Below are positions 10,607-17,832 of a stretch of 47,083 bases of DNA, one piece after another. The DNA comes from an uncultured Hyphomicrobiales bacterium (lineage in GTDB: Bacteria > Pseudomonadota > Alphaproteobacteria > Rhizobiales > Xanthobacteraceae). The position numbers and the translations under genes were made by a program. The notes under the pieces were generated by a model, which saw nothing but the letters and a program-made list of their open reading frames with translations, did not search any database and was not told the origin of the DNA. Every line of letters starts with the position of its first letter. Positions within the stretch are counted from its first letter, which is position 1. The stretch covers positions 1 to 47,083 of the forward strand of contig CAITJJ010000106.1 of the NCBI GenBank assembly GCA_903892675.1, read 5' to 3'.

Positions 10607-12310
10607 TTAGAACACGGTGCCCGCGAGCATCGCGAGATGCTCGACGATCGGCCCGAGCGCGAGCACGGGGAAGAACGTAAGGCCGCCGACAACCAGGATG
10701 ACGCCGACGGTGAGACCGACGAACAGGCCGCCGGTGGTCGGGAACGTGCCGGCCGAGGGCGCGATGATCTTCTTCTCGACCAGCGAGCCGGCAATCGCCA
10801 TGGCAGGAATGATCATGAAAAATCGGCCGACGAACATCGCCACCGCGCCGGTGATGTTGAAGAACATCGTATTGGCGGTGATGCCGCCGAACGCAGAGCC
10901 GTTATTGGCGGTGCTCGAGACGTAAAGGTAGAGCATCTCCGAGAAGCCATGCGGCCCGGAATTGCCAAGTTGCGGCAGCGCCTGCGGATTGACAGCGGCA
11001 ACCGCAGTCCAGCCCAACATCATCAGTGGCATTGCCAGGATGGCGAGCATGGCCATCTTGACTTCCTTTGCCTCGATCTTCTTGCCGACATATTCCGGCG
11101 TGCGGCCGACCATCAGCCCGGCGATGAAGATCGTCACGATAACGAACAGCAACATGCCGTAGAGGCCGGCGCCGACGCCGCCGATGACGATTTCGCCAAG
11201 CTGCATGTTGATCAGTGGGATCATGCCGCCGAGCGCGGTGAAACTGTCATGCATGGCGTTGACCGCGCCACACGACGCCGCCGTGGTGATGACGGCGAAC
11301 AGCGCGGATGCGACGATGCCAAAGCGGACTTCCTTGCCTTCCATATTGCCGCCGGAAATTCCGAGCGCATTGAGCGTGGCGGTACCGTTGGCTTCGGCCC
11401 AGTAACAGAAGGCAACGCCGGCGACGAACAGGATGCCCATCACCGCGAGGATCGCCCAGCCCTGACGCTGGTTACCGACCATGCGACCGAACACGTTGGT
11501 CAGCGCCGCGCCGAGGAGGAAGATCGACAGCATCTGGACGAAGTTCGACAGCGCGGTTGGATTTTCGAACGGATGCGCGGCATTGGCATTGAAGAAACCG
11601 CCGCCATTGGTGCCGAGCATCTTGATCGCGACCTGCGAGGCCACCGGGCCGACCGCGATGGTCTGCTTGGCGCCTTCAAGCGTTGTAGCGTCGACGTAAG
11701 CGCCAAGCGTTTGCGACATGCCCTGCCACACCAGGAACAAGGCATAAGCGATGCAGATCGGCAGCAGGATGTAGAGCGTGCAACGGGTGATATCGACCCA
11801 GAAATTGCCGACGGTCTTGGCCGAGGCGCGGGCGAAACCGCGAATCAGCGCGACCGCCAGGACTATGCCGGTCGCCGCCGACAGGAAATTCTGGTGCGTC
11901 AGACCAAGCATCTGCGTGAGGTATGACATCGTCCCCTCGCCGCCGTAGTTCTGCCAGTTGGTGTTGGTGATGAAGCTGACCGCCGTGTTGAAGGCGAGAT
12001 CCGGCGCGACGTTGGCTTGCTCGGCCGGATTAAACGGCAGCGAGGCTTGAACGCGCAGCAATGCATAGAGGAAGAGGAAACCGGCGACATGAAACAGCAG
12101 CATGGCGACCGTGTAGGTCAGCCAGTGCTGTTCGCGTTTGTCATCGACGCCGCCGACCCAATAAATGGCGGCTTCCACCGGCCGCAGCACCGGAGAAAGA
12201 AAGGTGCGCTCGCCGGCAAAGACGCGCGTCATATAGCCGCCAACGAGCGGCGTCAGCGCGACAAGAATCGCACAGAAAAGAAGAATTTGAATCCAGCCAA
12301 TAACAGTCAT
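10607..12310 (-). CDS. kdpA: K+-transporting ATPase subunit KdpA
   Basis: The K+-channel-like subunit, 567 residues with about ten membrane helices. The four selectivity-filter-like segments of this superfamily are present: [21 protein letters not shown], a third around [12 protein letters not shown] and [12 protein letters not shown]. The start ATG at 12310 has an SD-like AAAGAGG. KdpA binds and conducts K+ while KdpB hydrolyses ATP. It follows kdpF by about 39 bp and precedes kdpB by 25 bp. Full length and intact. Confidence 0.98.
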   Translation of the reverse strand: MTVIGWIQILLFCAILVALTPLVGGYMTRVFAGERTFLSPVLRPVEAAIYWVGGVDDKREQHWLTYTVAMLLFHVAGFLFLYALLRVQASLPFNPAEQANVAPDLAFNTAVSFITNTNWQNYGGEGTMSYLTQMLGLTHQNFLSAATGIVLAVALIRGFARASAKTVGNFWVDITRCTLYILLPICIAYALFLVWQGMSQTLGAYVDATTLEGAKQTIAVGPVASQVAIKMLGTNGGGFFNANAAHPFENPTALSNFVQMLSIFLLGAALTNVFGRMVGNQRQGWAILAVMGILFVAGVAFCYWAEANGTATLNALGISGGNMEGKEVRFGIVASALFAVITTAASCGAVNAMHDSFTALGGMIPLINMQLGEIVIGGVGAGLYGMLLFVIVTIFIAGLMVGRTPEYVGKKIEAKEVKMAMLAILAMPLMMLGWTAVAAVNPQALPQLGNSGPHGFSEMLYLYVSSTANNGSAFGGITANTMFFNITGAVAMFVGRFFMIIPAMAIAGSLVEKKIIAPSAGTFPTTGGLFVGLTVGVILVVGGLTFFPVLALGPIVEHLAMLAGTVF

Positions 12311-12349
12311 GACACGCCTCTTTGATTGCGCACGAATTTCTTCCGCGCG

Positions 12350-12439
12350 TCAGAATTTCTCCGGCCGCACCAGCGCGTAGGTGAGATAAAACAGCAATCC
12401 CGCGGCAACGATGGCGGCGAGTGTGTAATCTAGGGTCAT
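12350..12439 (-). CDS. kdpF: K+-transporting ATPase subunit KdpF
   Basis: A 29-residue single-helix peptide beginning MTLDYTLAAIVAAG and ending in ALVRPEKF, the typical KdpF length and C-terminal PE(K/R)F signature. The SD GGAGAACCCT precedes the ATG. KdpF stabilises the KdpFABC complex in the membrane and lies directly upstream of kdpA as expected. The longer open frame reaching 12676 in this register is not coding. Confidence 0.95.
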   Translation of the reverse strand: MTLDYTLAAIVAAGLLFYLTYALVRPEKF

Positions 12440-12473
12440 AGGGTTCTCCGATTTTCTTGCGCCTGATCGCGCG

Positions 12474-12557
12474 TCAGAGCCTGTCGCAGGCGTAGGCGTA
12501 GCCGATCGACAACGCGAACAAGCCAATTCCAAGTGCCAGTAAGATGAGATCGAGCAT
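12474..12557 (-). CDS. 27-residue hydrophobic peptide ahead of kdpF
   Basis: A tiny ORF starting MLDLILLALGIGLF and ending in YAYACDRL. It is almost entirely a single membrane helix with an acidic N-terminus and a CDRL tail. It is co-directional with kdpF, 34 bp upstream, and would be the first cistron of the kdp message. No strong SD is visible (the preceding bases read AAGGGCGCAGACC). Short hydrophobic ORFs in this place are, as far as I recall, seen in other proteobacterial kdp operons and usually go unannotated. It could be an extra KdpFABC-associated peptide. Function unknown. Confidence 0.6.
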   Translation of the reverse strand: MLDLILLALGIGLFALSIGYAYACDRL

Positions 12558-12643
12558 GGTCTGCGCCCTTCAAATGAATTCCGGAGCGAGCTTGCACGTA
12601 GGCTTTGCACCGTAAGGAAGCGATGCGAAATGCGGTTGCGCTG

Positions 12644-12660
12644 TATCAAGAAGATATAAA
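12644..12660 (-). promoter_or_regulatory. KdpE-box-like element upstream of kdp
   Basis: On the minus strand the sequence reads TTTATA-TCTTC-TTGATA, 87 bp upstream of the 27-residue ORF. The E. coli kdp promoter carries a T-rich KdpE site of the form TTTATA-N5-TTTACA. Similarity in spacing and sequence suggests a KdpE binding site; this is pattern matching only. Confidence 0.45.
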
Positions 12661-12684
12661 GATCGCGGGTTGCCACTGTTTGCC

Positions 12685-12701
12685 GGGCAAATAAATTGCC
12701 C
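12685..12701. promoter_or_regulatory. Inverted repeat GGGCAA-N5-TTGCCC in the kdp divergent region
   Basis: Perfect 6-bp arms around an AT-only centre (ATAAA), in the 254-bp region between the kdp operon and the divergent small genes. It abuts the 41-bp duplicated element that begins at 12701. The layout suits a regulator acting on either promoter. No U-run follows on either strand, so a terminator is unlikely. Confidence 0.4.
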
Positions 12702-12741
12702 TTTATGAAGCGTTTACGCGCAGGCCCCTATTTCCCAATCG
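12701..12741 (+). repeat. 41-bp duplicated upstream element, copy 1
   Basis: This stretch recurs at 14532-14572 with identical spacing: CTTTAT at the 5' end, GCGCA in the middle and CCTATTTCCCAATCG at the 3' end, with scattered differences between. Each copy lies shortly upstream (70-76 bp) of a tiny gene with an AAGGAG SD. It is probably a shared promoter or operator rather than a mobile repeat. Confidence 0.6.
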
Positions 12742-12811
12742 CATTCCTATGCGGCACCGCACACATTGCCGGCATGGAGGCAGCAAGCCTCTGCGAAAAG
12801 GAGTGGCCACC

Positions 12812-12967
12812 ATGGTCGCCCTGCTGGTTGAGCACCTCAAGCTCGTCATTCTGGCCCTGCTGATCGGCTCACTTATTGGCCTTTGGCATCTCGGTGGGCC
12901 GCAGGCCACGCCGCGGCGTCGCGTTGTGCGCCGGCGTCAGGCCCGCCTGGCCTCGGCTCGCCATTAA
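12812..12967 (+). CDS. Small membrane protein (51 aa), unknown function
   Basis: I do not recognise this protein. From ATG 12812 (SD AAAGGAG, optimal spacing) it has a hydrophobic helix (HLKLVILALLIGSLIGLWHLGG) at residues 8-29 and a strongly basic tail rich in Arg (RRRVVRRRQAR). An N-out or N-in single-span topology with a cytoplasmic basic tail is likely. It is first in a run of small genes diverging from kdp, with copy 1 of the 41-bp element upstream. The next gene starts 13 bp after its stop, so co-transcription is likely. A role in K+ or envelope stress would be a guess from position. Confidence 0.65.
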   Translation: MVALLVEHLKLVILALLIGSLIGLWHLGGPQATPRRRVVRRRQARLASARH

Positions 12968-12979
12968 AGGAGACGGACA

Positions 12980-13237
12980 ATGTCTGTCATCACACATAGG
13001 AATTCGCCCGAATCGCGCGCTTTCGGACGGACCGAGCGCGATTTCGCCTCAGAGGGCGCTACCGCATCGAATCTCACTTTCGCACGGCAGAACTCAAACC
13101 GGCATTTCTGGCGACGCGCCCGGGCTTTGATCCGGCGCGCCTATGGCCCGCTGATCGTCTACGCCATTCTCATCATCGCTCTGGTAACAGCCATTGCACT
13201 CCGCGTGGCGGTCTGGGTGCCGATGTATTGGCGCTGA
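12980..13237 (+). CDS. Small C-terminally anchored membrane protein (85 aa), unknown function
   Basis: Not recognised. ATG 12980 follows a strong SD (AAAGGAGA). The first half is polar and charged (ESRAFGRTERDF), followed by an Arg-rich patch (RRARALIRRAYG) and one hydrophobic helix near the C-terminus (PLIVYAILIIALVTAIALRV) with a short tail ending in MYWR. By the positive-inside rule the polar N-terminal half should be cytoplasmic. It lies between two other small genes with 12 and 41 bp spacing, so it is probably in one transcript with them. Confidence 0.65.
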   Translation: MSVITHRNSPESRAFGRTERDFASEGATASNLTFARQNSNRHFWRRARALIRRAYGPLIVYAILIIALVTAIALRVAVWVPMYWR

Positions 13238-13278
13238 GTGGTTTTGATATTCGTCACTCGTGTTAACGGAGAAGTATC

Positions 13279-13521
13279 ATGAAGCATACGGAACCTCCCT
13301 CGTTGAAGGACTGTTCGAAGACTTTGCAATTTCGCATTGGCCGCAACAGCCGCGGTCAATGGGTGGTGCAAGACGAGAAATGCACCTGCGGCGGTTTGTT
13401 TATCGACCGCACACAAGCACTCCGCTTCGCCATGTTTGAGAATGGGCGCAATCCGCAAGCTGTCGTCATGGTCCCCGGCGTGATCGAGCTTGATTTGAAC
13501 CGCACCGCCAAGGCGGCTTGA
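13279..13521 (+). CDS. Small soluble hypothetical protein (80 aa) with CTCGG motif
   Basis: A compact 80-residue protein with FRIGRNSRGQWVVQDEKC, then CTCGGLFIDRTQALRFAMFENG and a VVMVPGVIELDL C-terminal strand. I recall similar short proteins in Bradyrhizobium relatives, annotated without known function. Two cysteines spaced CxC, plus Cys13, might bind metal, but no established motif is complete. SD-like GGAGAAG precedes the ATG. It ends 28 bp before the DapA-like gene and is probably co-transcribed with it. Confidence 0.65.
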   Translation: MKHTEPPSLKDCSKTLQFRIGRNSRGQWVVQDEKCTCGGLFIDRTQALRFAMFENGRNPQAVVMVPGVIELDLNRTAKAA

Positions 13522-13549
13522 GTCGCCAACGTCGCAAGAGGCTAAGACC

Positions 13550-14515
13550 ATGCCCATTGGCCGCCACATCGCCAAGCTATCAGGCTACGCCCCAGCCTTG
13601 CCGACGCCGTTCGACCTGGACGGCGGCGTCGACATCGCCGCGTTCGAGAATTTATGCGGCCTGCAGATCGCGCGAGGCGCCACCGCACTGGTGGTCGGCG
13701 GCACGACCGGCGAAGCGCCCACGCTGAGCCCGGCTGAACACGTCATGCTGATCCAGATCGCCGTCGGCGTTGCGCGCAGCCAGGTCCCGGTGATCGCCGG
13801 AGCCGGCTCCAATTCCACAAGCCACGCCATCGAACTGACCAGAGAAGCGGAAGCCGCCGGCGCCGACGGCATTCTCTCGGTCGTGCCCTATTACAACAAA
13901 CCGACGCAGACCGGCATGTATGAGCATTTCCGCGCGATTGCCCAAGCGACCGCTTTGCCAATCATTCTCTACGATGTGCCGTCGCGCACGGTCTGCGGTC
14001 TTGCCGACGAGACCGTCGCACGCCTAGCGGAGTTGCCGCGAATTATCGGCCTCAAGGATGCTACCGGTGACATTGCCCGCCCCGCGCGGCTGCGCGCGCT
14101 GCTCGGCCAGGATTTCAGATTGCTGACCGGCGACGACGCCACCGCGCTGGCCTTCATCGCGCAGGGCGGCAATGGCTGCATTTCCGTTACCTCGAACATC
14201 GCACCCGGCCTCTGCCGCAACATGTTCCTGGCTTGCCGGCAGGGGCAGATCGCAACCGCGCAGCGGTGGGCGGCGCCGATTGCGCAATTGACCACCCCGC
14301 TCTTTCGGGAAACCAGCCCGGCACCGCTCAAATATGCGCTCAGCCTGCTCGGATTGATGTCGCCTAAAGTTCGTCTGCCACTCGTTGAACCGACCGACCA
14401 AACCCGGGCGGAAGTCGCCGCCGCTGTCGTTCAACTCAATGAGCAGTATGCCGACCTCATGATCGGATCCTTCGGCACCGCCGCCAACCGCAGGCGCGCG
14501 GCGCGGGCCAACTAA
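13550..14515 (+). CDS. dapA: DapA/NAL-family class I aldolase (4-hydroxy-tetrahydrodipicolinate synthase-like)
   Basis: A (beta/alpha)8 pyruvate-dependent aldolase of 321 residues. Motifs include GGTTGE (residues 50-55), YYNKP (Tyr115), YDVPSRT (Tyr141, Arg146) and Schiff-base Lys169 in GLKDATGD, then GGNGCISVTSN. The Arg after YDVPSRT is the feature that usually marks true DapA, which condenses pyruvate with aspartate semialdehyde for lysine and murein synthesis. It is about 25 residues longer than E. coli DapA because of a basic C-terminal tail. Its setting among tiny membrane-protein genes, not lysine genes, suggests a paralogue; a housekeeping copy may exist elsewhere. Related sialate or keto-acid lyases are less likely given the Arg. 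Confidence 0.85.
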   Translation: MPIGRHIAKLSGYAPALPTPFDLDGGVDIAAFENLCGLQIARGATALVVGGTTGEAPTLSPAEHVMLIQIAVGVARSQVPVIAGAGSNSTSHAIELTREAEAAGADGILSVVPYYNKPTQTGMYEHFRAIAQATALPIILYDVPSRTVCGLADETVARLAELPRIIGLKDATGDIARPARLRALLGQDFRLLTGDDATALAFIAQGGNGCISVTSNIAPGLCRNMFLACRQGQIATAQRWAAPIAQLTTPLFRETSPAPLKYALSLLGLMSPKVRLPLVEPTDQTRAEVAAAVVQLNEQYADLMIGSFGTAANRRRAARAN

Positions 14516-14531
14516 TTCCTGCTGCGCCACA

Positions 14532-14572
14532 CTTTATACCTCGCTTATGCGCAAGCTCCTATTTCCCAATCG
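14532..14572 (+). repeat. 41-bp duplicated upstream element, copy 2
   Basis: This is the second copy of the element at 12701-12741, with the same length and the same order of conserved blocks (CTTTAT, GCGCA, CCTATTTCCCAATCG). It lies 16 bp after the DapA-like gene and 76 bp before the next tiny gene, so it probably marks a separate promoter for that gene. Confidence 0.6.
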
Positions 14573-14648
14573 AATCCTTGCGCCGCCGCCCTCACATCAG
14601 GGGCGCGGCGGCGTCGCGTCGCCGCAAGACCAATAAGGAGTGACGGCA

Positions 14649-14843
14649 ATGACTGCCCTTGTCCTCGAAAACCTCGCAACGCTGCCGGCTCAGGCGCAAA
14701 GCCTGCGCGTGCTGCTGGCGCGCTGGGCGCGGACGCTCAATAGACTCGTCAGCGCGCGGGCCGCGCGCCATGTCCCGGAGTGGCGGATCCAGGAAGTTAA
14801 GAGCCAGATCAAGCGCTATCGGCGGTCTTGTTCGCCACGTTGA
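14649..14843 (+). CDS. Small basic helical protein (64 aa), unknown function
   Basis: Not recognised with certainty. ATG 14649 has an ideal SD (AAGGAG at 14635-14640); an in-frame GTG at 14640 overlaps that SD and was rejected. The protein is helix-rich and strongly basic toward the C-terminus (VPEWRIQEVKSQIKRYRR), somewhat like short stress-linked alphaproteobacterial proteins but without a clear family signature. Upstream lies copy 2 of the 41-bp element, linking its control to the small genes beginning at 12812. A 20-bp inverted repeat (TTGTTC/GAACAA, 14828-14847) spans its stop codon. Confidence 0.55.
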   Translation: MTALVLENLATLPAQAQSLRVLLARWARTLNRLVSARAARHVPEWRIQEVKSQIKRYRRSCSPR

Positions 14844-15019
14844 ACAATGCCGCCGCGTCCCGCCAGCGAATGGCCCGCAAGATACGACCGACCTAGGTAG
14901 CTTTTTTCGGCATTTATCTGTGAGCGGCTTGTCCATGATCTGGCTGCGGCGGTCGTCACCACTGGCGCAGCAATCCGATGGCCCATAGGATTGACTCGCT
15001 TTGAAAGGGACACCGCCGC

Positions 15020-15967
15020 ATGGGCGCTCACCATCTCTTATCGGCGGACGCCGGCACCGTGCATCGCGGCACATTCGATGCCGCTTTTCCCGCCGTCCTG
15101 ACGATTAATTCCGGCGACACGGTCGAGGTAACGTCCCTATCGGGCGACGTAGCCGACCTCCCGGCAGCCGGCTCCGGCTTCACCATTTCCGCCGCCCATC
15201 GCAACGTGCTCGATCAGGTCGCGCCAGGGCTTGGTCCGCATTTCATGACCGGGCCAATTGCCGTCAAAGGCGCGATGCCGGGCGACGAATTGATCGTCGA
15301 TATCCTGGCCGTCGAACTGGCCTTCGACTGGGGCTGGAACCTGATCCGGGCCGGCAAAGGCACTCTGCCCGACGACTTTCCCAACGAGCGCCGCATGCAT
15401 ATCGGCATCGACCGCGAGCGCCGGATCGTGAAGATGCCGTGGGGCCTCGAACTTCCCGCCGCACCGTTTTTTGGCATTGTCGGCGTCGCGCCGCCGCCGA
15501 GCGACGGGCCGCAGACCTCGGTCATCCCGCGCGCCTGGGGCGGCAATATCGATTGCAGGCATCTCGGCGCCGGCGCGCGGCTGCATCTGCCGGTGTTCAA
15601 CGAAGGCGCGCTGCTGTCGGCGGGCGACGGGCACGCGGCGCAAGGCGACGGCGAGGTATGCCTCACCGCGGTCGAGACCGGTCTGCGCGGCACGTTGCGC
15701 CTCTCGGTCGCCGAGGGCACCGGCATTACCGGTCCCTGGGCCGAGACGCCAACGCATATCATCGCGATGGCGTTCGACCCCGATCTCGATGTCGCGGCGC
15801 AATCGGCGGTGCGCAACATGGTTCGGCTGATCGAACGCTTCGGCGGACTGGCCGCCGCCGACGCCTATACACTTTGCAGCGTCGCTGCCGACGTGCATGT
15901 GACACAGCTCGTCAACGTCCACAAAGGCGCGCATGTCATGCTGGCGAAGTCGGCGCTGGGGATTTAA
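15020..15967 (+). CDS. Acetamidase/formamidase family amidohydrolase
   Basis: A 315-residue FmdA/AmdA-family protein. Recognisable parts are the N-terminal strand with HRGTFDAAFPAVLTINSGDTVEV, the GPIAVKGAMPGDELIVDI loop, the PPSDGPQTSVIPRAWGGNIDCRHL core and the GDGHAAQGDGEVCLTAVE segment that is near invariant in the family (metal/substrate pocket). Members release ammonia from formamide, acetamide or similar small amides. GAAAGGGA precedes the ATG. It converges on the ring-opening amidohydrolase, and the two stop codons overlap by 4 bp. With the surrounding heterocycle-degrading enzymes it fits nitrogen recovery from small amides. The exact amide is unknown. Confidence 0.87.
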   Translation: MGAHHLLSADAGTVHRGTFDAAFPAVLTINSGDTVEVTSLSGDVADLPAAGSGFTISAAHRNVLDQVAPGLGPHFMTGPIAVKGAMPGDELIVDILAVELAFDWGWNLIRAGKGTLPDDFPNERRMHIGIDRERRIVKMPWGLELPAAPFFGIVGVAPPPSDGPQTSVIPRAWGGNIDCRHLGAGARLHLPVFNEGALLSAGDGHAAQGDGEVCLTAVETGLRGTLRLSVAEGTGITGPWAETPTHIIAMAFDPDLDVAAQSAVRNMVRLIERFGGLAAADAYTLCSVAADVHVTQLVNVHKGAHVMLAKSALGI

Positions 15968-17055
15968 CCGCGATTCACAATCAGCGCCACCGGCCCGCCA
16001 CCATCCGGCCCCTGATGTTCGGCGCCGCCGGATACATAAATTTCCGCGTGACCAACAAGCCCCGCCAAAGCGCCGCAGACAAAGGCTCGCGCATGCCGCG
16101 TCGAGGATATATCGCTGTCGTCGAGCATGGTGTGGCGGTTGCCGCGCAGTCGGCCATCATGGCTGGCCTCGGCTTTGCCAAGCACGGCGACGAGACGCTG
16201 GCGGTCGGCGGCGTTGAGTTGCCCAGACGAGGATAGCCCAAGCCGGGACAACGCCTCGCGCACCGGCTCGATGTCGATGGCGTCACGCATCACCGCGTGA
16301 TCGATCGTGAGCGGCCCGGAACATTGCGCCGACATGCCGAGAACGACAATCTCATGATTGGTCAGTTCGATGCCCGCCGATGTACTGGCCCGGCCAGACC
16401 ACAGATCCCAGTTCGCGCCGATATCGGCATCGCTGACGCAGGCTGCGTCAATTTCACCGAGCGCCACCGCGGCGCCGAGGGCGCTGGCCGCTCGCGACAG
16501 GCCCATCGATCTCAATGTGTCTCGCGTCGCGACGCTGCCGCCTCGCGCATCGACTTCGGCCAGCCTTTGGGCCGACAGCAACGGACACTTGATCTGGACA
16601 AAATGAACGTCGTTCGCGTTGGCAATGCCGGCATCGCGCATCGCAGCCCGCACGCCGGCCGCGACCTGCTCGACTTCGCCCAGGCGCCCCAACTGCTCGA
16701 ATGGCAGTGCGTCAGTATGCGCACGGCCGATGGCCAGCGCCGGCGAAGCGCCACTTTCGCCCTCGCCGCGCTCGAACACGACCCAATGCGGCGCCATCGC
16801 GCCTTCGGTGCCGCCGGACATCACCAGGCAAATTCGATCGGCAATGTCCACGGGCAGGTACCGTCGAAACAGCGCGATCAGGCTCGACGTCGCCAGACCG
16901 CGGCTGAAATCATTGACCAGACCGTTGCCCTCGGTCTTGCCCAGAACCGCGAGCACGCCCCCTGGCTCGATGCGCCCGGCGGCAATCGCGGCAGCGATGC
17001 CGCTGACATCATCCGGCGACCGCGCGGCGATACGATGCACTTTCGCGACGGGCAC
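15964..17055 (-). CDS. Ring-opening amidohydrolase (cyanuric acid hydrolase / barbiturase family)
   Basis: This 363-residue protein belongs to the small AtzD/TrzD/barbiturase family, built from three repeated domains each giving a Ser-Lys pair. Candidates visible are Lys40 (LGKTEGNG) with Ser80 (VMSGGTEG), Lys156 (QIKCP) with Ser224 or Ser226 (ASTSAG), and Lys294 (LGKAEASHDGRLRG) with Ser342 (VSGGAEHQGPDGGGP). These enzymes open cyanuric acid to carboxybiuret, or barbiturate to ureidomalonate. The neighbouring pyrimidine genes favour barbiturate or a related pyrimidine, but the sequence alone does not separate the two activities. It ends the minus-strand operon that begins with the NMT1-like binding protein and begins 3 bp after the permease stop. 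Confidence 0.88.
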   Translation of the reverse strand: MPVAKVHRIAARSPDDVSGIAAAIAAGRIEPGGVLAVLGKTEGNGLVNDFSRGLATSSLIALFRRYLPVDIADRICLVMSGGTEGAMAPHWVVFERGEGESGASPALAIGRAHTDALPFEQLGRLGEVEQVAAGVRAAMRDAGIANANDVHFVQIKCPLLSAQRLAEVDARGGSVATRDTLRSMGLSRAASALGAAVALGEIDAACVSDADIGANWDLWSGRASTSAGIELTNHEIVVLGMSAQCSGPLTIDHAVMRDAIDIEPVREALSRLGLSSSGQLNAADRQRLVAVLGKAEASHDGRLRGNRHTMLDDSDISSTRHARAFVCGALAGLVGHAEIYVSGGAEHQGPDGGGPVALIVNRG

Positions 17056-17058
17056 GGC

Positions 17059-17832
17059 TCAACCCATCGCAAATTCGTCTTTGCGATGCGCCCATCCGGT
17101 GATCTTCGATTCGATCAGCGAGAAAATCGCATAGAGAGCGACGCCGAGGAACGCAAGGATGATCAGTCCGGCAAAGACCAGCGGCACATCGAAATTCGAC
17201 GATGCGATCATCATCACGTTGCCGATGCCCCGGTTGGAGGCGACCGTTTCCGAGATTACGGTGCCGACAAAGGCCAACGTCACCGCGACTTTCAAGGAGG
17301 CGAAGAAGAACGGCATGGTCCGCGGCAGGCCGACATTCCACAGAATATCCAGTTTGGTCGCCCTTAGCGCGCGCATGACGTCTTCGAGTTCCGGTTCGGT
17401 GGTGGCAAGGCCGGTCGCCACGTTCACGACAATCGGGAAGATGCACATGATCATCGCCGTTAGCACGGCCGGAACAGTGCCGGAGCCGAACCACAGCACG
17501 AAGATCGGCACTACGGCGACTTTGGGAATCGAGGCGAAACCGACCAGCAGTGGATAGGCGACATCATAGGCAAGCCGCGACGATCCGATCAGCACGCCAA
17601 GCGCGATGCCGATGAATATCCCGAAGCCGAAACCGACAAGCGTTGTGTAAAGAGTCTGCAACGTATGCGGCCACAGCGCCGGTCCGCGCTGCACCAGTGT
17701 CACAATGATCTGGCTGGGCTTCGGCACAATGATATCGCTGACGTTAAACAGCCAGCACAGCGCCTCCCACAGCACAAAGAAGCCAACAATAAGAACGGCG
17801 GACCAGACTTTCCGGCGGGCTTGCGGACTCAT
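17059..17832 (-). CDS. ABC transporter permease, SsuC/TauC type
   Basis: A 257-residue inner-membrane permease of the taurine/sulfonate/nitrate/pyrimidine-precursor importer class. About six hydrophobic helices are visible, with the EAA cytoplasmic loop (ELEDVMRALRATKLDILWNVGLP) that docks on the ATPase. The ATG at 17832 shares one base with the TAA of the ATPase gene (TAATG), a sign of tight coupling; the longer frame upstream is a shadow of the ATPase gene. It works with the ATPase at 17832-18665 and the binding protein at 20998-22038. Substrate is inferred as a pyrimidine-like or other N-heterocycle from the operon. Confidence 0.92.
   Translation of the reverse strand: MSPQARRKVWSAVLIVGFFVLWEALCWLFNVSDIIVPKPSQIIVTLVQRGPALWPHTLQTLYTTLVGFGFGIFIGIALGVLIGSSRLAYDVAYPLLVGFASIPKVAVVPIFVLWFGSGTVPAVLTAMIMCIFPIVVNVATGLATTEPELEDVMRALRATKLDILWNVGLPRTMPFFFASLKVAVTLAFVGTVISETVASNRGIGNVMMIASSNFDVPLVFAGLIILAFLGVALYAIFSLIESKITGWAHRKDEFAMG

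Noticed and set aside
10582-10794. In-frame 71-codon extension of kdpB upstream of ATG 10581
   Set aside because: It overlaps kdpA in another frame, is Arg/Ser-rich without similarity to KdpB, and the SD is at 10581.
14828-14847. TTGTTC/GAACAA inverted repeat over a small-gene stop codon
   Set aside because: Short stem with an 8-nt loop and no T-run, so not supported as a terminator or operator.
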